Below are positions 49,050 to 61,847 of a stretch of DNA of 64,000 nt, one piece after another. Within the stretch, counting starts at the first letter, position 1. Each line of letters starts with the position of its first letter. A model generated the notes under the pieces. That model did no database searches, had not been told where the DNA came from, and saw nothing but the letters and a program-made list of their open reading frames with translations. The stretch lies in contig NC_059471.1 in NCBI RefSeq assembly GCF_018139145.2, forward strand, positions 214,973,494 to 215,037,493. The letters run 5' to 3'. The position numbers and the translations under genes are program-made. This stretch comes from Gymnogyps californianus. Taxonomy: Eukaryota; Chordata; Aves; Accipitriformes; Cathartidae.

Positions 49050-50312
49050 AGTCTGATTTCCTCTTGTGACCTCGTAACAGACCTTGTGGGTAAGGGAGAG
49101 GCAGATGATTTCATATCGCTTCTCTTTACAAAGACTGTGGATCATGTCCCCCGTGGCATTATTTGAGAGACTGGAGGCTGATGCAATGCATTGGGATACA
49201 TGTGGGAAGCGCTGGAGAGCGCTCCCAGGGAGCTGCCTTTAATGGTCCACACCAGAGTGGAAGAACATAGCCACGGGTTTCCACAAAGTCTGTCCGATGT
49301 CTTGTTCAACGTCTTCATTGGTAGCTCAGCTGATGGAGGAGACCATATCCTTATTAAATTCACAGACTGTTCCAAGCAGGAAAGGAGTCCAACGACCTGA
49401 GGGAGTGGGACTATTATTCAAAGTGATCAAAACAAATCAGAGAAATATTCTGGGGGAAAAAAAACACCTTGAAATTCCTATGTGTGGTAGGAGAGCCTTC
49501 AAGACATATCAAGTAATTGTTCCACTTCATGCTGCACTGCTATTCCCACCCCGCACCCACAATTACAGTTAACAAAGACCTGAGAAGTGGAATGGATCGT
49601 ATAGAGACAGAGGTACTGCGGGGTCAGACCAGCCTGGGCAGCTGTTGGAGGGCAGAAAACAAGACTGGTATGGTAAAGATCAGCTCTAATCTGAAAGTTA
49701 TGGTGCCTAAAGCTGTTGGTATCTGGCGGTGATGTGATGCTGGCTGTGACGGTCGTGAATTCTACAGTCCACCATGGCGCAGTACGCAATGGCATCACGA
49801 TATGACATTTTGGCATGAGCTTCCTCAAGGATTCAAATGCCGTCCGCAACATCAACACCGGTGAGGCCCCAGCTAGAGCGGCAGACCGAGTTTTGGGCAC
49901 CTCACGTCAATAAAATGAGTCAGCCAGGAGGAATCCAGGAGTGAGAGATCTCTGTTCTGAAAAACACAACTCGTGATGAACAACTGAAAAAACGTATTAC
50001 TTTTTAAAAGGAGACTCTGGGGGGGCTGGGCAGCAGCCTTCAGGTACGCACATGGTTTCTGCTCTCCTTGCCCATGCTGGATGAGACAACCATGGATTAA
50101 ACTAAGCAAGACTCAGTGCAGTTTGGGTTAGCTGTTAGGAAGGCTTCTCTAACTTTCCAGGTACTGGAACAGGCTCTCTGGGAAGGTAAGGGGGTCTCCA
50201 CTGTGGGACATCCTTCAAGTAAACCACAAGCATAATTACTTCAGGGGTTTGGTTGGGAAATGCATGGGATGACCTTTGAGGTCAGCTGCATGTCTCTAAT
50301 CTTATGACTGTG
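49050..50312 (+). mobile_element. Old CR1 LINE with remnants of the reverse transcriptase region
   Basis: 49270-49400 translates to LFNVFIGSSADGG...LIKFTD, a decayed version of the CR1 reverse transcriptase stretch LFNxFI...KFADD. At 49862-49910 GAGGCCCCAGCTAGAGCGGC and TTTTGGGCACCTCACGTCAA match the end of ORF2, and 50135-50220 and 50265-50312 match the 3' UTR and terminus. Many frameshifts and stops; inactive. Confidence 0.8.
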
Positions 50313-50562
50313 CTTGAGTTTGCTCTTGATTTACTGTGTGCCTGAGATCAAATGACTCAGTTTTTTGGAGATGTTTTCCTCCCACCACTAAGTCATAAAA
50401 CTGAATCTTGCTCAGTTACCCTGAAAATTAGTAACTAGTGAAAATGTGCCCTGAAGGTGTGAAAGACTTCACAACTGCCTGATTAAACAACATCTGATAT
50501 GCTTCTGACCAACATCTTTCCAAAATATTAAGAAGGGCACAATTAATCCCTGCCAGTTTCTT

Positions 50563-50955
50563 TCAGCTTAATGTCTTTGCAGCTGCCATCGTGTCCCTGT
50601 AGATTTGGTCTTTAGCTGAGGGAAATGAAGACAAGTCTTCCCTGAAGTCCTTCAGCTCAGTTGCATCTCTCCCAACAGCAGTGATGAAGACATTTTTTGC
50701 TGTCCCTGAGCCCTCTAGGGAACGCTCAGCAATGAAGGACAGTTCTGAGTCAGAGCTCCTTTCTTCTTTCATTTTACCCACTCTTTTAACTGTCTGTATC
50801 TGCCAGAGACACCAGTCCCTGGTGCCACTTTTGTATCTCTTTTCGTCGAACATGAAAGACTGTAGACCATGGTGGGTGAGGAAGACACTCCCATTTGTGG
50901 GTAGATGCCTCCTATTAAAGTCCTCCTTTTCAATCGCTGATTCAAATGTCATCAA
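50563..50955 (-). CDS. Unrecognised 130-codon open frame, possibly coding or pseudogene
   Basis: ATG-to-stop frame with a protein-like, charged composition (many Glu, Lys, Arg, Ser; contains LWQIQTVKRVGKMKEERSS) and no simple-sequence bias. No signal peptide, membrane segment or domain that I recognise. It starts 0.25 kb beyond the 3' end of the old CR1 and could be a fragment of another mobile element, a retrocopy or chance. No neighbouring exon was found. Confidence 0.2.
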   Translation of the reverse strand: MMTFESAIEKEDFNRRHLPTNGSVFLTHHGLQSFMFDEKRYKSGTRDWCLWQIQTVKRVGKMKEERSSDSELSFIAERSLEGSGTAKNVFITAVGRDATELKDFREDLSSFPSAKDQIYRDTMAAAKTLS

Positions 50956-53900
50956 AATTTGACTAGGCCACCTAAAAAAGTTGCACCTGTAACTGGAGGT
51001 AGCAGAGGTCTCAGCTGGAGGCAGTTTCTGGGAAAACCATCCTTATAGCGCAGAGGCCTCCAGTGGGTTCCTCTTGTTGCAAAGGGCGAGAGGAAAATAA
51101 ACGGGATCCAATGAAAGGGGGCTGGCCATTTTTAGGCAGCTGTCAGCGGTCAAACCACCTAACTCAGGAGCTCTGGGTTGAAGTGGCAACACTTACAGTC
51201 AAAATACACCCTGAAAATGGAGCCACAATCCAAGAGCCAATTACCAAACTCATAGCAGTTTCCTGACCATCACAAGGCAGGAGGTACCTGGGGGACTTTA
51301 GGCCCTAGGATGTGGGAATCTGGACACTTGTGTCATCTGCACCTGAGCCCGGCTCAGCATCCCCCAGTGACGTGCCCAGAGTGGCACTGGAGAGGAGCAC
51401 AGGAAGACAGCCTCCATCTTCCTCTTCAGCTGAGGTTGAGGCTCTGCAGAAGGCCTGGGAGCCACAGGAGGACCATGAGACACAAACCTTCATCTGTCTG
51501 TAAATTCCCCCTTGGTCCCCATCCAGCCTTCTCTTCTTCCTTTTGAATCTTACTATTCTGCTTCTCTTCCCCTCCTGACTGCCCTGGACCCCACAGTGCT
51601 GCCCTCCTCCCTTCCTCAGTCCCTGTCATGGTTGCCTACAACCCTGGCTTCAGTTTCACTGTCTTTAACCTCACCATATGTTTACTCCTATATTAGATAC
51701 ACTATTAATATAAATATATTTATTCATATATCAGAAATCTATATATAGCAGACAATATAGAGAAAGATGGTTTTATATGCTATGTATTCATGTAGTATAT
51801 CGTATACATGATAGGCAGATCGCTGTGACTTAATCATACAGATCGTCTACAGTTTCAGAAGGTTCAAAACCATCATTAGCTGCATGATATTTATGCTCCT
51901 GGTACTTGTGGTCCTGTCTGCTCTCCCGTCTTCCTTGTGTCAACAGCAATTTTTTAAGCACCGGACCGCCTGCTTCCTACCCGGCACGGCTTTGTACTGT
52001 AAGATGGATGGGAAATGAAGGCTCTTCTCCCTGAACAAACTCTCTACTGCAATTGAAGTGATTCTTGGCTTTCCCCCAAACGGGACATCCAACGTCATAG
52101 GCCATTTCTCTGAGCCCCATTTCTCACTGGGCAGAGACAAGGGCACGGGGGCTGTGGGTCATCCTTGGCCTCCAGCCTTGGTCAGTCACTGCAGATCTCC
52201 CAGCTGACTTCCAGGGCTGTGTTTAGGGGTTTGACTTGTCCGCATGTCAGCACCCCAGATGTTATTCCTTTCCCATCCAGCTGTCTGTCCTGCCACAAAT
52301 GACCCCCTTCAACAGGTAACATCCAATTTACGAGTAGTTCGTGAATCTGAAACAGCTACCTTGACAGACCTGTAGAATTTATTCACGCTATTCTCCTTTG
52401 AGTTTCAGCATTAACTCTTTCAGAGGTGGAAGGTCTATGGGACTAGCAGACCACGGCTGCCCCTCTTTGTGGTAGGCCAGTGTAAGCAGATTTGGGGTCC
52501 AGCTTTCCTGGAATGAGCCTAGTCCCCAAAAATCAAGAGACTTTTAACTGCACAGCATTCATTTCTAACCCCTTCCTGGGTGCTTGTTTCAATTTCAATT
52601 CGTCTAAATGAAAGGGGGCAATGAGAAAGGCAATGGACAAAAGTTCAGGGAGGGCACGAATGGGGAAGAAGGACGGCTGTGTTTTTGGGTCAACTGTTGA
52701 GGAAGAAGATCGGGAAGTGGTTGCACTTCGTCAACGTTTTGAGGAAACAAAGTAGCAACATAAGTGGTGCAAAAACCAGAGGGAAGACCTTCAGGAAGGA
52801 GGTTTTGGAGGAGGAGACAAGGGTGGATGCCATGAACAAAAGCAGAGTCCCAAAGACCCAGCCATTGGGAGAGAAAGCTTTCCTCCAGCACACAGGATGG
52901 AACAGCTCAGGAGATACGCGTGGGCCAACACTTACTTCCCCCACTTGAAAGTACTGAACAATGGCAATGGTGGACTAAAATGAAGGCAAGCTCACAGCTT
53001 GGGTGTCCAGGCAAGATGGCACACAACCCCTATATTCCCTGAATTATCCATGGCTCCACTTGGTAAGGGGTAACATAACGTTGTAGGACACACTGTGCAG
53101 CATTTGAGTGTAACCAGACTCGAGCATTCCTGCTAATCTTGGGCCTTCAAACCCGGAGAGGTTGCAAGAAGTGGCAGTTCCTAGACAGCAGCGCTTGTTC
53201 GACACCTCCAGTCCTGAGTGTCCTCACCCCATGGTGACTAAAGCTCCACAGGGCAGGGGTGAGCACACGCATGACGGAGGTGAGGTTCAGAAGACGCTGA
53301 GATTTGAAGACCAAAGCCTGACAGAGGAGCAGAAGGGAGGGAACCCACAAAGCTCTGCAGGGGCTGGAGCGTGTGAAAGGGAAACTACTGCATCTGTGTT
53401 AGGTGGTTTCTCACTCAGGGGTGGGGGAAATGTACGGTTGCAAATCACTTGCTGGGCAGAGGGTGTAAGTCATCTTCGCAGGAGGTGGCACAGAGTTACT
53501 CGTGTGACTAGGGCCGATCTGCTGCTGCTGGGAGGATTTTCCTAGCTGCCCCAAGCATGGGGATTCAGGCTGCTGATTCCCCCACTTCTGGGGTGGGGGC
53601 AGAAGAAAGGAACTCGTTTCTTTTCCGATTCCTGGAAAGTGTAAAGGGGGAGGAAGGCTTATTTTCTCTTCTTTCCAGAAGAGAGACACTGCTCATGCAC
53701 GTCTTTTTGAGGAAAGGAGGCTCCTCTCCACGTGGTCCACATCTTGCCCGGGGAGGAGGAGAACGGGGCACAGCTTCGGAGCCATTCATTTTCTGCAGAT
53801 ATGCCTAGAAATTGTCCTCAAAGCACCACCAGCAGCCTCAAGCGCCATTTCACGGTGAGAGCACAAACGAACAGGGCCTGTCCAGGGAGGAGGAGAAGGG

Positions 53901-55467
53901 GTTTGTAATTCAATCCCCTAAATCTCTCGTAACTCCAGTCATTCTCAAAGTAAGCTACAAAGCTGACGACCTCCAGTTATTACACCACCGTAACGGAGAC
54001 AGGGGTCACCGACCCACCGACGTGACACCACGTTGCAACACAGCACCCAGGGGAATTTTCGGAGGCTTTTTGCACCGTGAAAGGGGGGGATACGTTTCCG
54101 TGTAAAACACAAAGACGTGACTAACGTCCTACATGCATGCAGTTGCTCGCTCAAGGTTGTGACAAAGGTCTGTGATAGCTGGGCTTGCTCGGCAGGCTCA
54201 CTTGTGCACGGGGGAAGAGGGTGACTTTTGATAGATAATATTTGTCGAACACGCTGGCCCTGCAGCATCGCCTCAGAAGGATTCGGACTCTGAATACTTG
54301 AGCTCTTCTTGATGTTCAATGGCCAACACAACACAACTCCCAAGAGCAAATATCGGCCATGGATGGGAAGCGGAGGGAAGTTTTTCCTCCCGTGTTTTCT
54401 GAGCTAGAAAGAGCTTTAGTCATGCACGGGAAACTTGCTGACTGGGAGCATGTGGGGTTGTCAGCACAGACGTTTACAATGAGAAAGTGAAAAGCAGAAG
54501 CCGAGAAGGTCACACGACCATTTCTTACCCGAGTGCGAAAGAACAGCAAATTCTCCTTTTAAACAGATGCCCCGGTGCAGTCAGGGGATGGGAGCAGCAC
54601 AGTGCCTTGGTAAGCTGTTCTGATCTGCCCAGCGCTGGCACTGAGCGAGCAGCTCTCGGGCATCGTGCCCGGCCACATCCTACTAGGCAGAGCCCTGCTT
54701 GGTGTGGGGTGAGGGCAGGAGGGTGCTTTGCCAGGCTGCTCCAAATCGCTAATCCCTCTTGGGAGGAACCTCAGTGCAATTCTGCCCCTTTGAGGGGATA
54801 CCATCACAAGGAGAAAGAAGCAGTGCTCAATTTTATCAGGGCGTGGGGCGGATGAAGCCCTGTGGGCACTGTGGGGAGATCCAGGGGGAGCAGATAAAAA
54901 ACTCTATTTCCTGGAGATGGAAGATGAACTGGCAGGCATGTATTAGCCCTGCAGCACACCCGGCACACCCAGTGCTATTTTCCATCATTCCCTGGTAGCA
55001 GCTTTCTCCTGCAGCAGTGCCCGTGCCGGGCAAACCTATGAGCAGCCAACACCTACAGCAGCTCTCACCAGCTAGGTCCACTGAGAAAGCCCAAGGAGAT
55101 ATCTCCGCTCCAAACACCTCTCTGGCCAGAAATACCCTTCGCTTCTTTTAACGAGGACCTGGCAGAGAAGAAGGGCTGGTTGGATGCCTGCCCTTGAGTT
55201 TTGTCCCTTGCAGGCTGCGGCTTTCTCATCACTGCATCCCTCTGGTCCCCACGGCGATCTCTGGAGGTACCAAGGGATGCCTGGGTGTGCTGGGGCCAGG
55301 GCAGGGTCTGGGTCTGGTTGTCCATGATCGTCCATGGGAATGGGTATCTGTAGGTTTCTGCCAGGCTATACGTTATCTGTTTAAATCCAAAGGACCTTAA
55401 CTGCAGTTACCAGCACAAACGAGCGCTGTGCATGAAAGAGCATCACCTGCAGCTCTTCACCTGAAAA
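50956..55467. other. Intergenic, no gene supported
   Basis: Chance frames only. AT-rich simple sequence at 51688-51750. Two fairly GC-rich patches (53150-53800 and 54560-54760) show no splice-consistent coding sequence. Confidence 0.5.
51688..51750. repeat. AT-rich low-complexity sequence
   Basis: Alternating ATATA and TTAATA words. No gene content. Confidence 0.75.
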
Positions 55468-55535
55468 ATCGCAGAATCATAGAATCATTTAGGTTGGAAA
55501 AGACCTTTAAGATCATCGAATCCAACCGTAAATGA
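55468..55535 (-). mobile_element. Short CR1 3' terminus
   Basis: AGAATCATAGAATCATTTAG followed by GTTGGAAAAGACCTTTAAGA is the reverse complement of the CR1 3' end. Only about 70 bp remain. Confidence 0.9.
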
Positions 55536-56070
55536 CCTGTTGGATTAATTTTCCTTGCTTTTTCCCCCATGTAAAAACGATGTCTGAGCAGACTTGGTGT
55601 GCAAGTGGAGCTATCTAGCACTAGGTCAATCAGCACAGTCCTGGCTGAATTTTCACATCTTCTCACCCTTGCAAAATGCTCCTGCTCAGCCCTGGATAAC
55701 AGGAGTCAAGGGTAGGAACAAGACCCAGGCATCCTGACAAAGAGCAGAGGATAAAAAAAAACCATTCCTGCAGCCAGCTCTTACAGCTGTCTGTAAAACG
55801 AACCTCATTTACATTTCATTGCTTGGATTAAAGCATGCTCGCACTTCAATTCGGAGCTGCTGCTGCAAGCTGGGGTCCCAGCAATGAAACAAAACAGCGG
55901 AGCTGAACATGTGAAGGCAGGACATTTAGTTCTGCTGCTAACGGAAGCCCAGAAACCTTGTTAAAAAAATAAAAACAGTCAACCAAACGAGATGAGCGGA
56001 CGAGTGGCAAACCCAAATGAGTCGATGCGGCAACTGAAGGGGACAGCTAGTGAACCTGCGTCTCTTAAAC

Positions 56071-56130
56071 TCACAGAATGGTTGAGGTTGGAAGGGACCT
56101 CTGGAGGTCATCTGGTCCAACCCCTCAATG
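56071..56130 (-). mobile_element. Short CR1 3' terminus
   Basis: TCACAGAATGGTTGAGGTTG followed by GAAGGGACCTCTGGAGGTCA and TCTGGTCCAACCCCTC is the reverse complement of a CR1 3' end, about 60 bp long. A perfect hairpin follows immediately. Confidence 0.9.
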
Positions 56131-56150
56131 AACCATCTTCAGATGGTTCA
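56129..56150. repeat. Perfect 10-bp inverted repeat with 2-nt loop
   Basis: TGAACCATCT - TC - AGATGGTTCA, at the inner edge of the CR1 remnant. Confidence 0.9.
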
Positions 56151-57079
56151 TCATTCCTGGGGTAATGCCATGGGAGACCAGTTCCAGAGGCAACATAAAA
56201 ACAGAGAGCAAGTCCCAGGGCTTGCGGGTGCAGAGGGCTCGTTAACATCCAAATGCTGTGCTCTGTCACTAGGATAAATTAAATCCGACTGAAAGCTGTC
56301 TGTATCAACTCTGCTGGCCTGAGTCAGGGTCCATAACCCTGGCAGGAGCTGGTGGCCAGTGACACAGCCAGTATACAGTGAGGGAGCTGGTCTACGTGGC
56401 TTTTAAGACCAACTGCAAGTCGTTTTAAATTTTACTGAGAGCTCCAGCTACAGGGAGACATGAAGCCAGCTGGGGTACAGGAGGCATCTGTTGGCCAGGT
56501 GTGGGGTCAGACCTCATGTCAGATCGGGGGCTGAAGACGTTCCTTCCTTTTGGGATCAGCGGACCATGCCTCAAACATGTTGCGTTTAACCATTTACGGT
56601 GTCACAGGCAACACAAACATCTCCTTTGCTGGGGCTTCATTCGTTTTCGGGTTTTTTTTTTGCTTGGTGCACAAAGATGAGTCTCAAAACCGACTTTCCC
56701 CTGTCTAGTCAAAATCTGTGGACTTCATATGTGGTGCCTGAGTGCCATGTTATGGCACCAGCACCAGAGATCAATGCTCCTGTGGTTCCTTCCACCTGCC
56801 CCAAGGGGAACTTCATGGGGCAGCATCCCCACCTGAGAGGACTCCCCTTTGGGAGTGCTGCCAGAGGAAGGATCACAGTCACCGAGCTACTGTGGGAACC
56901 AGGAGGATGGTTTTATTTTGTGATTTGGCTTCTACAAACATCGCCATCATCCATATGGTACATGGACTTCAAGGAGAAGAGGACAGAGAATGGGAAAGGA
57001 GAACATCTGTACTGGAGCAAAGGAGATGGAGGTGCAGCAATATGAGAAGGTTGGATGTCTGAAAGAAAACGCCTTTCCT

Positions 57080-57420
57080 CATGAATAAAGGCATTAAAGT
57101 TGGGACTCAGCTGGGGATTAAACCCTGCTGTGTGTCCACATGTAGGTGTCTCCATGTAAGCCAAGTGTCTGAGTTCCCACCACGGCCAGAGAAGAGCTGG
57201 TCAGTGGATGTGATTCAGCTGGCAAAACGCAAGGGCACAGCTGACCACACGCAGGTGTCTGGAGTTACCTGAGGGGCCCAGGGCATCTGAGAAGTCCATA
57301 CAAGCCCAGCAGATACAACACAGGTTGTATGGAAGGAAGCTCATGCCCTTCTCTAGTGGCAGATGGAGGCCAGGGACATCTAAAATGGCACGAGACACCT
57401 GTATGTAGGCGAATCACACC
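57080..57420. repeat. Unrecognised dispersed repeat, copy C
   Basis: It carries both anchors seen in copy A (CATGTAGGTGTCTCCATGTA at 57139 and ACAACACAGG at 57315) and those of copy B (CAGGGCATCT at about 57281 and GAGACACCTGTATGTAGGC at 57392). This is the most complete copy in the window. Confidence 0.5.
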
Positions 57421-59872
57421 CATGTGGCCTTTCCCGAATTTAGTGAAGCACAGAGCTACCTGCTTAGCAGGTCTTTGTCCCTCCTGTTACCTGCAGCCAA
57501 CCCTCCCATATCAGGGTGGACCAGGAGGGCTCTTACATTGGAGTAGAAAGCACGGGCGTTCTCTGACTGACATCTGTGTTCTTAAATCTTCTCTGGTAGC
57601 AACCAGAAGAGCACGACTCTTTCCAACAGCAGTCCTGCCTGCTGTCCCAGGCCCCATGGGTTACCCAGCATGGGGACCAAGAGACTTCAAGGGTCTGGTT
57701 TGCCTGGTGACTTGGGTCTGTTAGCCAGGATGAAGCAGCCCTTGCCACGTGCCCCTCTGTACAGGAGTTTGTCAGTACGGTACGGTACCGCAGAACCAGT
57801 TTTCAACCTGCTCGTTCTCAAAGAGCAAACGGGTTCAGACGCCTCGTTCTGAAAAAAATAGCAGCTGCACTTGTTTTTGCTGCAGGAAGTTCTCACTAAT
57901 GGAGAGAAAAGAAAGTTCCTTTTAAAAACAAGGCATTCATTAGCACTTCTTGTTCTTTGCTTTACAGTCACCATTGGAGCCATCGCAATATCACGTCCTT
58001 TTTTGTGCCTGTAATCTGGCCTGCTGCTGCTCCAGCGGACAATAACACCCTCCAGAGCTGCAGGGACCTCCACTTCTCAGAAACAAAATACAACACTATT
58101 TTTTTCTTGCAGTCATTTTTTTGCCTCTTCTCTGTCCTCCTGGGCGAGTCATTTTGCCTAGATGTCTCTCCTTCCTCACCCAAATTACTGCTGCTGGCAG
58201 TAATTTTTAGCTGTTGAGCTAAAGTTCTAACAACAGCTAGTATTTTATCTCCTGTTTCCAAAACAGCATTTAATAGCAGACAAACAAACCTGTTTCCTCA
58301 TTGTAATGATGTTTTATGTACCATGAACCTGCTATCACACCCCCTTTGCTGGTGGTGCTCCTTCCCCTCCACGCTCATAGCTTAGCTGCTCTCCCAACTA
58401 CCTCTACTTCGGCCACACATTTGAAAGTGCCACCAGAAAGGACCACTTCGGGTGTCTCTGATGGAAATTCATCACCTTGGGCTAAAAGTGCCAGGGCTGT
58501 CTTCCAGCTCTCCCCACTTTCAGCCCAACAATAGCCCACCAAGCCCCCGACCCCAGCGCTGCACGGCTCCGCGTCGTTCTTTGCACCTAATAACAAGCTG
58601 AGCAAACACTAGCAGCGTGGCTCTGATGCTAACCAGCAATAGAAAGATCTGGAAGTATAAAACCCCAAACCACAATTATTTATTCACAGCATGACAGAAT
58701 TAAGGTTTCTGTTGTTATAAGGTTTCCGTTGAGTATTTAACCCGACAGCATGGGAACGATGCATGGGAATAATCTTGCTGGTGGCTCCCCACGGAGATGC
58801 TCTCAAGATGCGTCCACGGCTGCGCCTGCCCCACGGCTTACACAGCCCTGGGCGATGGCTGCTGTGCAACGTGCTGGAACCAGAGGAAGCGTGCTCCTTC
58901 CATTATCTGAGAAACGTCTTTTCTGATCATCCAAGCTGATACCGATTGTCATCTGGTGTCTTCTGCTGACGTCCTGCCTTCCCCCAGAAACCCAGAGGCA
59001 CCACGTGCATCCTTCTGCCCTGTCTCCTGCAAAAGGATCATTGCAATTTCCCATGACCAAGCTCCTCTGGCATGGTCTAGCTAACAAAATGCCCTGAAAT
59101 TTCTCCGCAGGAGAGACGAGATTGAGAAAAACAGCAAATTCACCTCTATTCTGTCAGGTTGGCAGAGAGCTGTAGTCTCGCGCTGGCCAAAGCAGCAAGC
59201 CCTGGCATTTCCCAGCTGCACGACCTGCTATGGGAGAACTGCAATGATTGAGGCTTGTACTGACACGGGCAGAGCTCCGGCGGCAAGATTTGTTATTGAA
59301 CTAAACTCCTGGCAGCCGCTGGTGAATAGGTTGACTTTGTGTCAAAAACCTCTCAGAAGCAGTAGACAACGGGAGAAATTTGCAGGATGTATTTATTTCC
59401 AAACATGCCGGAACATTATTCTGATCTGCAGCTGATGAACACTCAGGGGAGCATTTCCCAGGGATGTGGATGGGCTTAGAGGTGGGCTGTGGCCAAGCCA
59501 GTCCCATGGGAGAGCTCAGCGTGTAAGTGGAGACAAGCCCAGTACACAGGGAGAGGAGGGGAATCCTCCACATCTCCAGGGCCGAAGGGGAAAATGACTT
59601 TTTTGGTCGCTCATCTTCATAGAGAAGAAAATCTCCAGGTCCCAGAGCAGCCGGTTTGGAGATCGGCCTCCTCCGTGGGTGGTGTGGTTTCCATGACCGT
59701 GTCCTGCACGTTCCCTGGGGTGCATTGACCGGCAGCACCGCCGACGCTGAGCACAGACACCACGGCCATGCCTCCAAGGGCAATTCGGGACCCTGTCCCC
59801 TTCCTGCCACCTCGTGCCTCCCCTGCCCCCCACCCTCATCCTCACACACCCAGTCCCTCCAGTTATCCCATC
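57421..59872. other. Intergenic, no gene seen
   Basis: A 202-codon frame on the - strand (59301-59909) runs into the LTR and has no domain; it is judged chance. Confidence 0.5.
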
Positions 59873-60437
59873 TGTCGTGGTTTAATCCCAGCCAGCAACT
59901 AAGCACCACGCAGCCGCTCGCTCACTCCTCCCCGCTCCCAGTGGGATGGGGAAAAGAATTGGAAAAAAGTAAAATGTGTGGGTTGAGATAAGAATGGTTT
60001 AGTAACAAAAATAAAACAAAATGTAATAATAACAATAATAATAAAAAATATAATAATAATACTTGTAATGAAAAGGAATATAACAAAAAGAGAGAGAAAT
60101 TAGACCCAAGAAAAGACAAGTGATGCACAATGCAATTGCTCACCGCCCACTGACCGATGCCGGAGCAGCGATCCGCCCCTCCCGCCCAACTCCCCCCCCC
60201 ATTTGTATACTGGGCATGACGTTCTATGGTATGGAATGCCTCCTCCCAGCTTCTTGCACACCTGCTTGCTGGCAGAGCATGGGAAACTGAAAAATCCTTG
60301 ACTTCAGATAAGTGCTACTTAGCAACAACTAAAACATCAGCGTGTTATCAACAGTCATTCTCACACTAAATCCAAAACACAGCACTGTACCAGCTACTAA
60401 GAAGAAAATTAACTCTATCCCAGCTGAAACCAGGACA
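59873..60437 (-). mobile_element. Solo LTR, same family as in IL2RA intron 1
   Basis: 565 bp beginning TGTCGTGGTTTAATCCCAGC and ending AAACCAGGACA on the + strand, the reverse complement of the copy at 10723. It is flanked by the 5-bp direct repeat CCATC (59868-59872 and 60438-60442). The middle holds AAT-type simple sequence. No internal viral sequence. Confidence 0.92.
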
Positions 60438-61665
60438 CCATCCCAGAAGGGTTATGCTCCAGGCAGGGTGGTGGCAGAGTGATGCTCCGCCTGATGAGCA
60501 CGCTGTCCCCAGGAGCATTGCGCACCTCCTCTGCAGAGCCAACTGTGCTCAAAGTCCCCAGCCAACCGTGTCGGCCATGATCCTGCACTATGGGGTGTCC
60601 TTGAACCCCACTTCAGCCCCCAATGCCAATGCCAGCTCACCACCCGTGAGAGGCACTGCAGAGAGGGGACACGGGACCCAGACATGCCCCTGAAGAGTAA
60701 TAAACTGGTCAACGTGGCCCAGCATCACTTCAGCTGCTCGCTTGCCCTGTGGCTTTCTTCCACCACTCTTTGCTGGAGCTCTGCCCAGCCCAAGGTGAGG
60801 AAGGTGTCCCCTTTTCCAGTAGTCAAAGATGCTCTGGACGAGTGCTTCTGCCCACTGTCCCCACCCTGCCGGCCCAGAGCAGCTCTGGTGATGCCAGCAG
60901 TGCCAGACCAGCTCCGTGCACATGGTTCTGCTTCCCTCTAGTGACAACGTGGCCTCACATCAGCAGAAGCGAAGGCTGCGGCACAGCTCCATCTGCAGAG
61001 ACGACTGCTCTTCCCTTTGGCCTGTGGAGACATGGCTCTTGGGCTTGGAGTCCTCATTGCATGCCCCAAGGATGTGGGGTGGGAGCACCTCCATCCCCGT
61101 TGAGTCGTGTAGAGCTTGACACGAAGGATTCCATGTCCGCATGAACAATCTTCATTTCTCTGTCCATGCCCTCTGCCCGTGCCTGTTCATGGGCAGTCTC
61201 TCCCCCAGCACAGTGCTGGGATGCTTGTGTCCCTTGGGGAGGGTGAACTGGGAAACGCTGATTTTGAGAGGAGCTGCACAGGGGACAGCCGGTGGGAGAC
61301 GTGACCCCTTCACACACATATGAGCCCACCTCCAGACAAAGTCCTTCAACCATTTATGCCCATAGTCCTCTTCCTAAAACGGCATCATGGAGCAGCTATG
61401 AGGACATGGGTTCTCATGTGGATGAGAGGGGATGAAAGAGGGACAGAGCTGGACTCCAGTCTAGTGGCTGGAGCACTCAGCTGGGAAGAAGCATTCCCAA
61501 ATCCCTTCTTTTTTTGATAAAACACCCACAACTCATTTCCAAATCATGGGTCATTGCTCTTTTGGCTTCTCTACGTAGGGTCTCTCCTACGGTGGCCAAA
61601 AGCAGCCATGTCCTAATAACAAATCTGTGCTTTCTGCAAGACGCAATCTCTGCAATGTCTTCTCT
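60438..61665. other. 1.2 kb between two solo LTRs, no viral genes
   Basis: GC-rich unique sequence with overlapping chance frames. No primer-binding site, polypurine tract, gag or pol similarity is visible, so this is host DNA and not proviral interior. Confidence 0.65.
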
Positions 61666-61808
61666 TGTCGTGGTTGAACCCCAGCCGGCAACTAAGCACC
61701 ATGCAGCCGCTCGCTCACTCTCCCCCCACCCAGTGGGATGGCAGAGAGAATAAAAAAAAAACTTGTGGGTTGAGATAAAGACAGTTTAATAGGACAGAAA
61801 GGAAGGAA

Positions 61809-61847
<39 letters not shown>

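Noticed and set aside
51312..51503. Frame ending in a sequence loosely like an IL15RA cytoplasmic tail
   Set aside because: The similarity is a few scattered residues, there is no pyrimidine-rich acceptor, and no sushi or membrane exon was found upstream.
59301..59909. 202-codon frame on the - strand
   Set aside because: Runs from unique DNA into a solo LTR, has no domain or signal, and looks like a chance frame in GC-rich DNA.
60438..61665. Interior of a short provirus between two LTRs
   Set aside because: The first LTR has its own target duplication and the interval shows no retroviral features.
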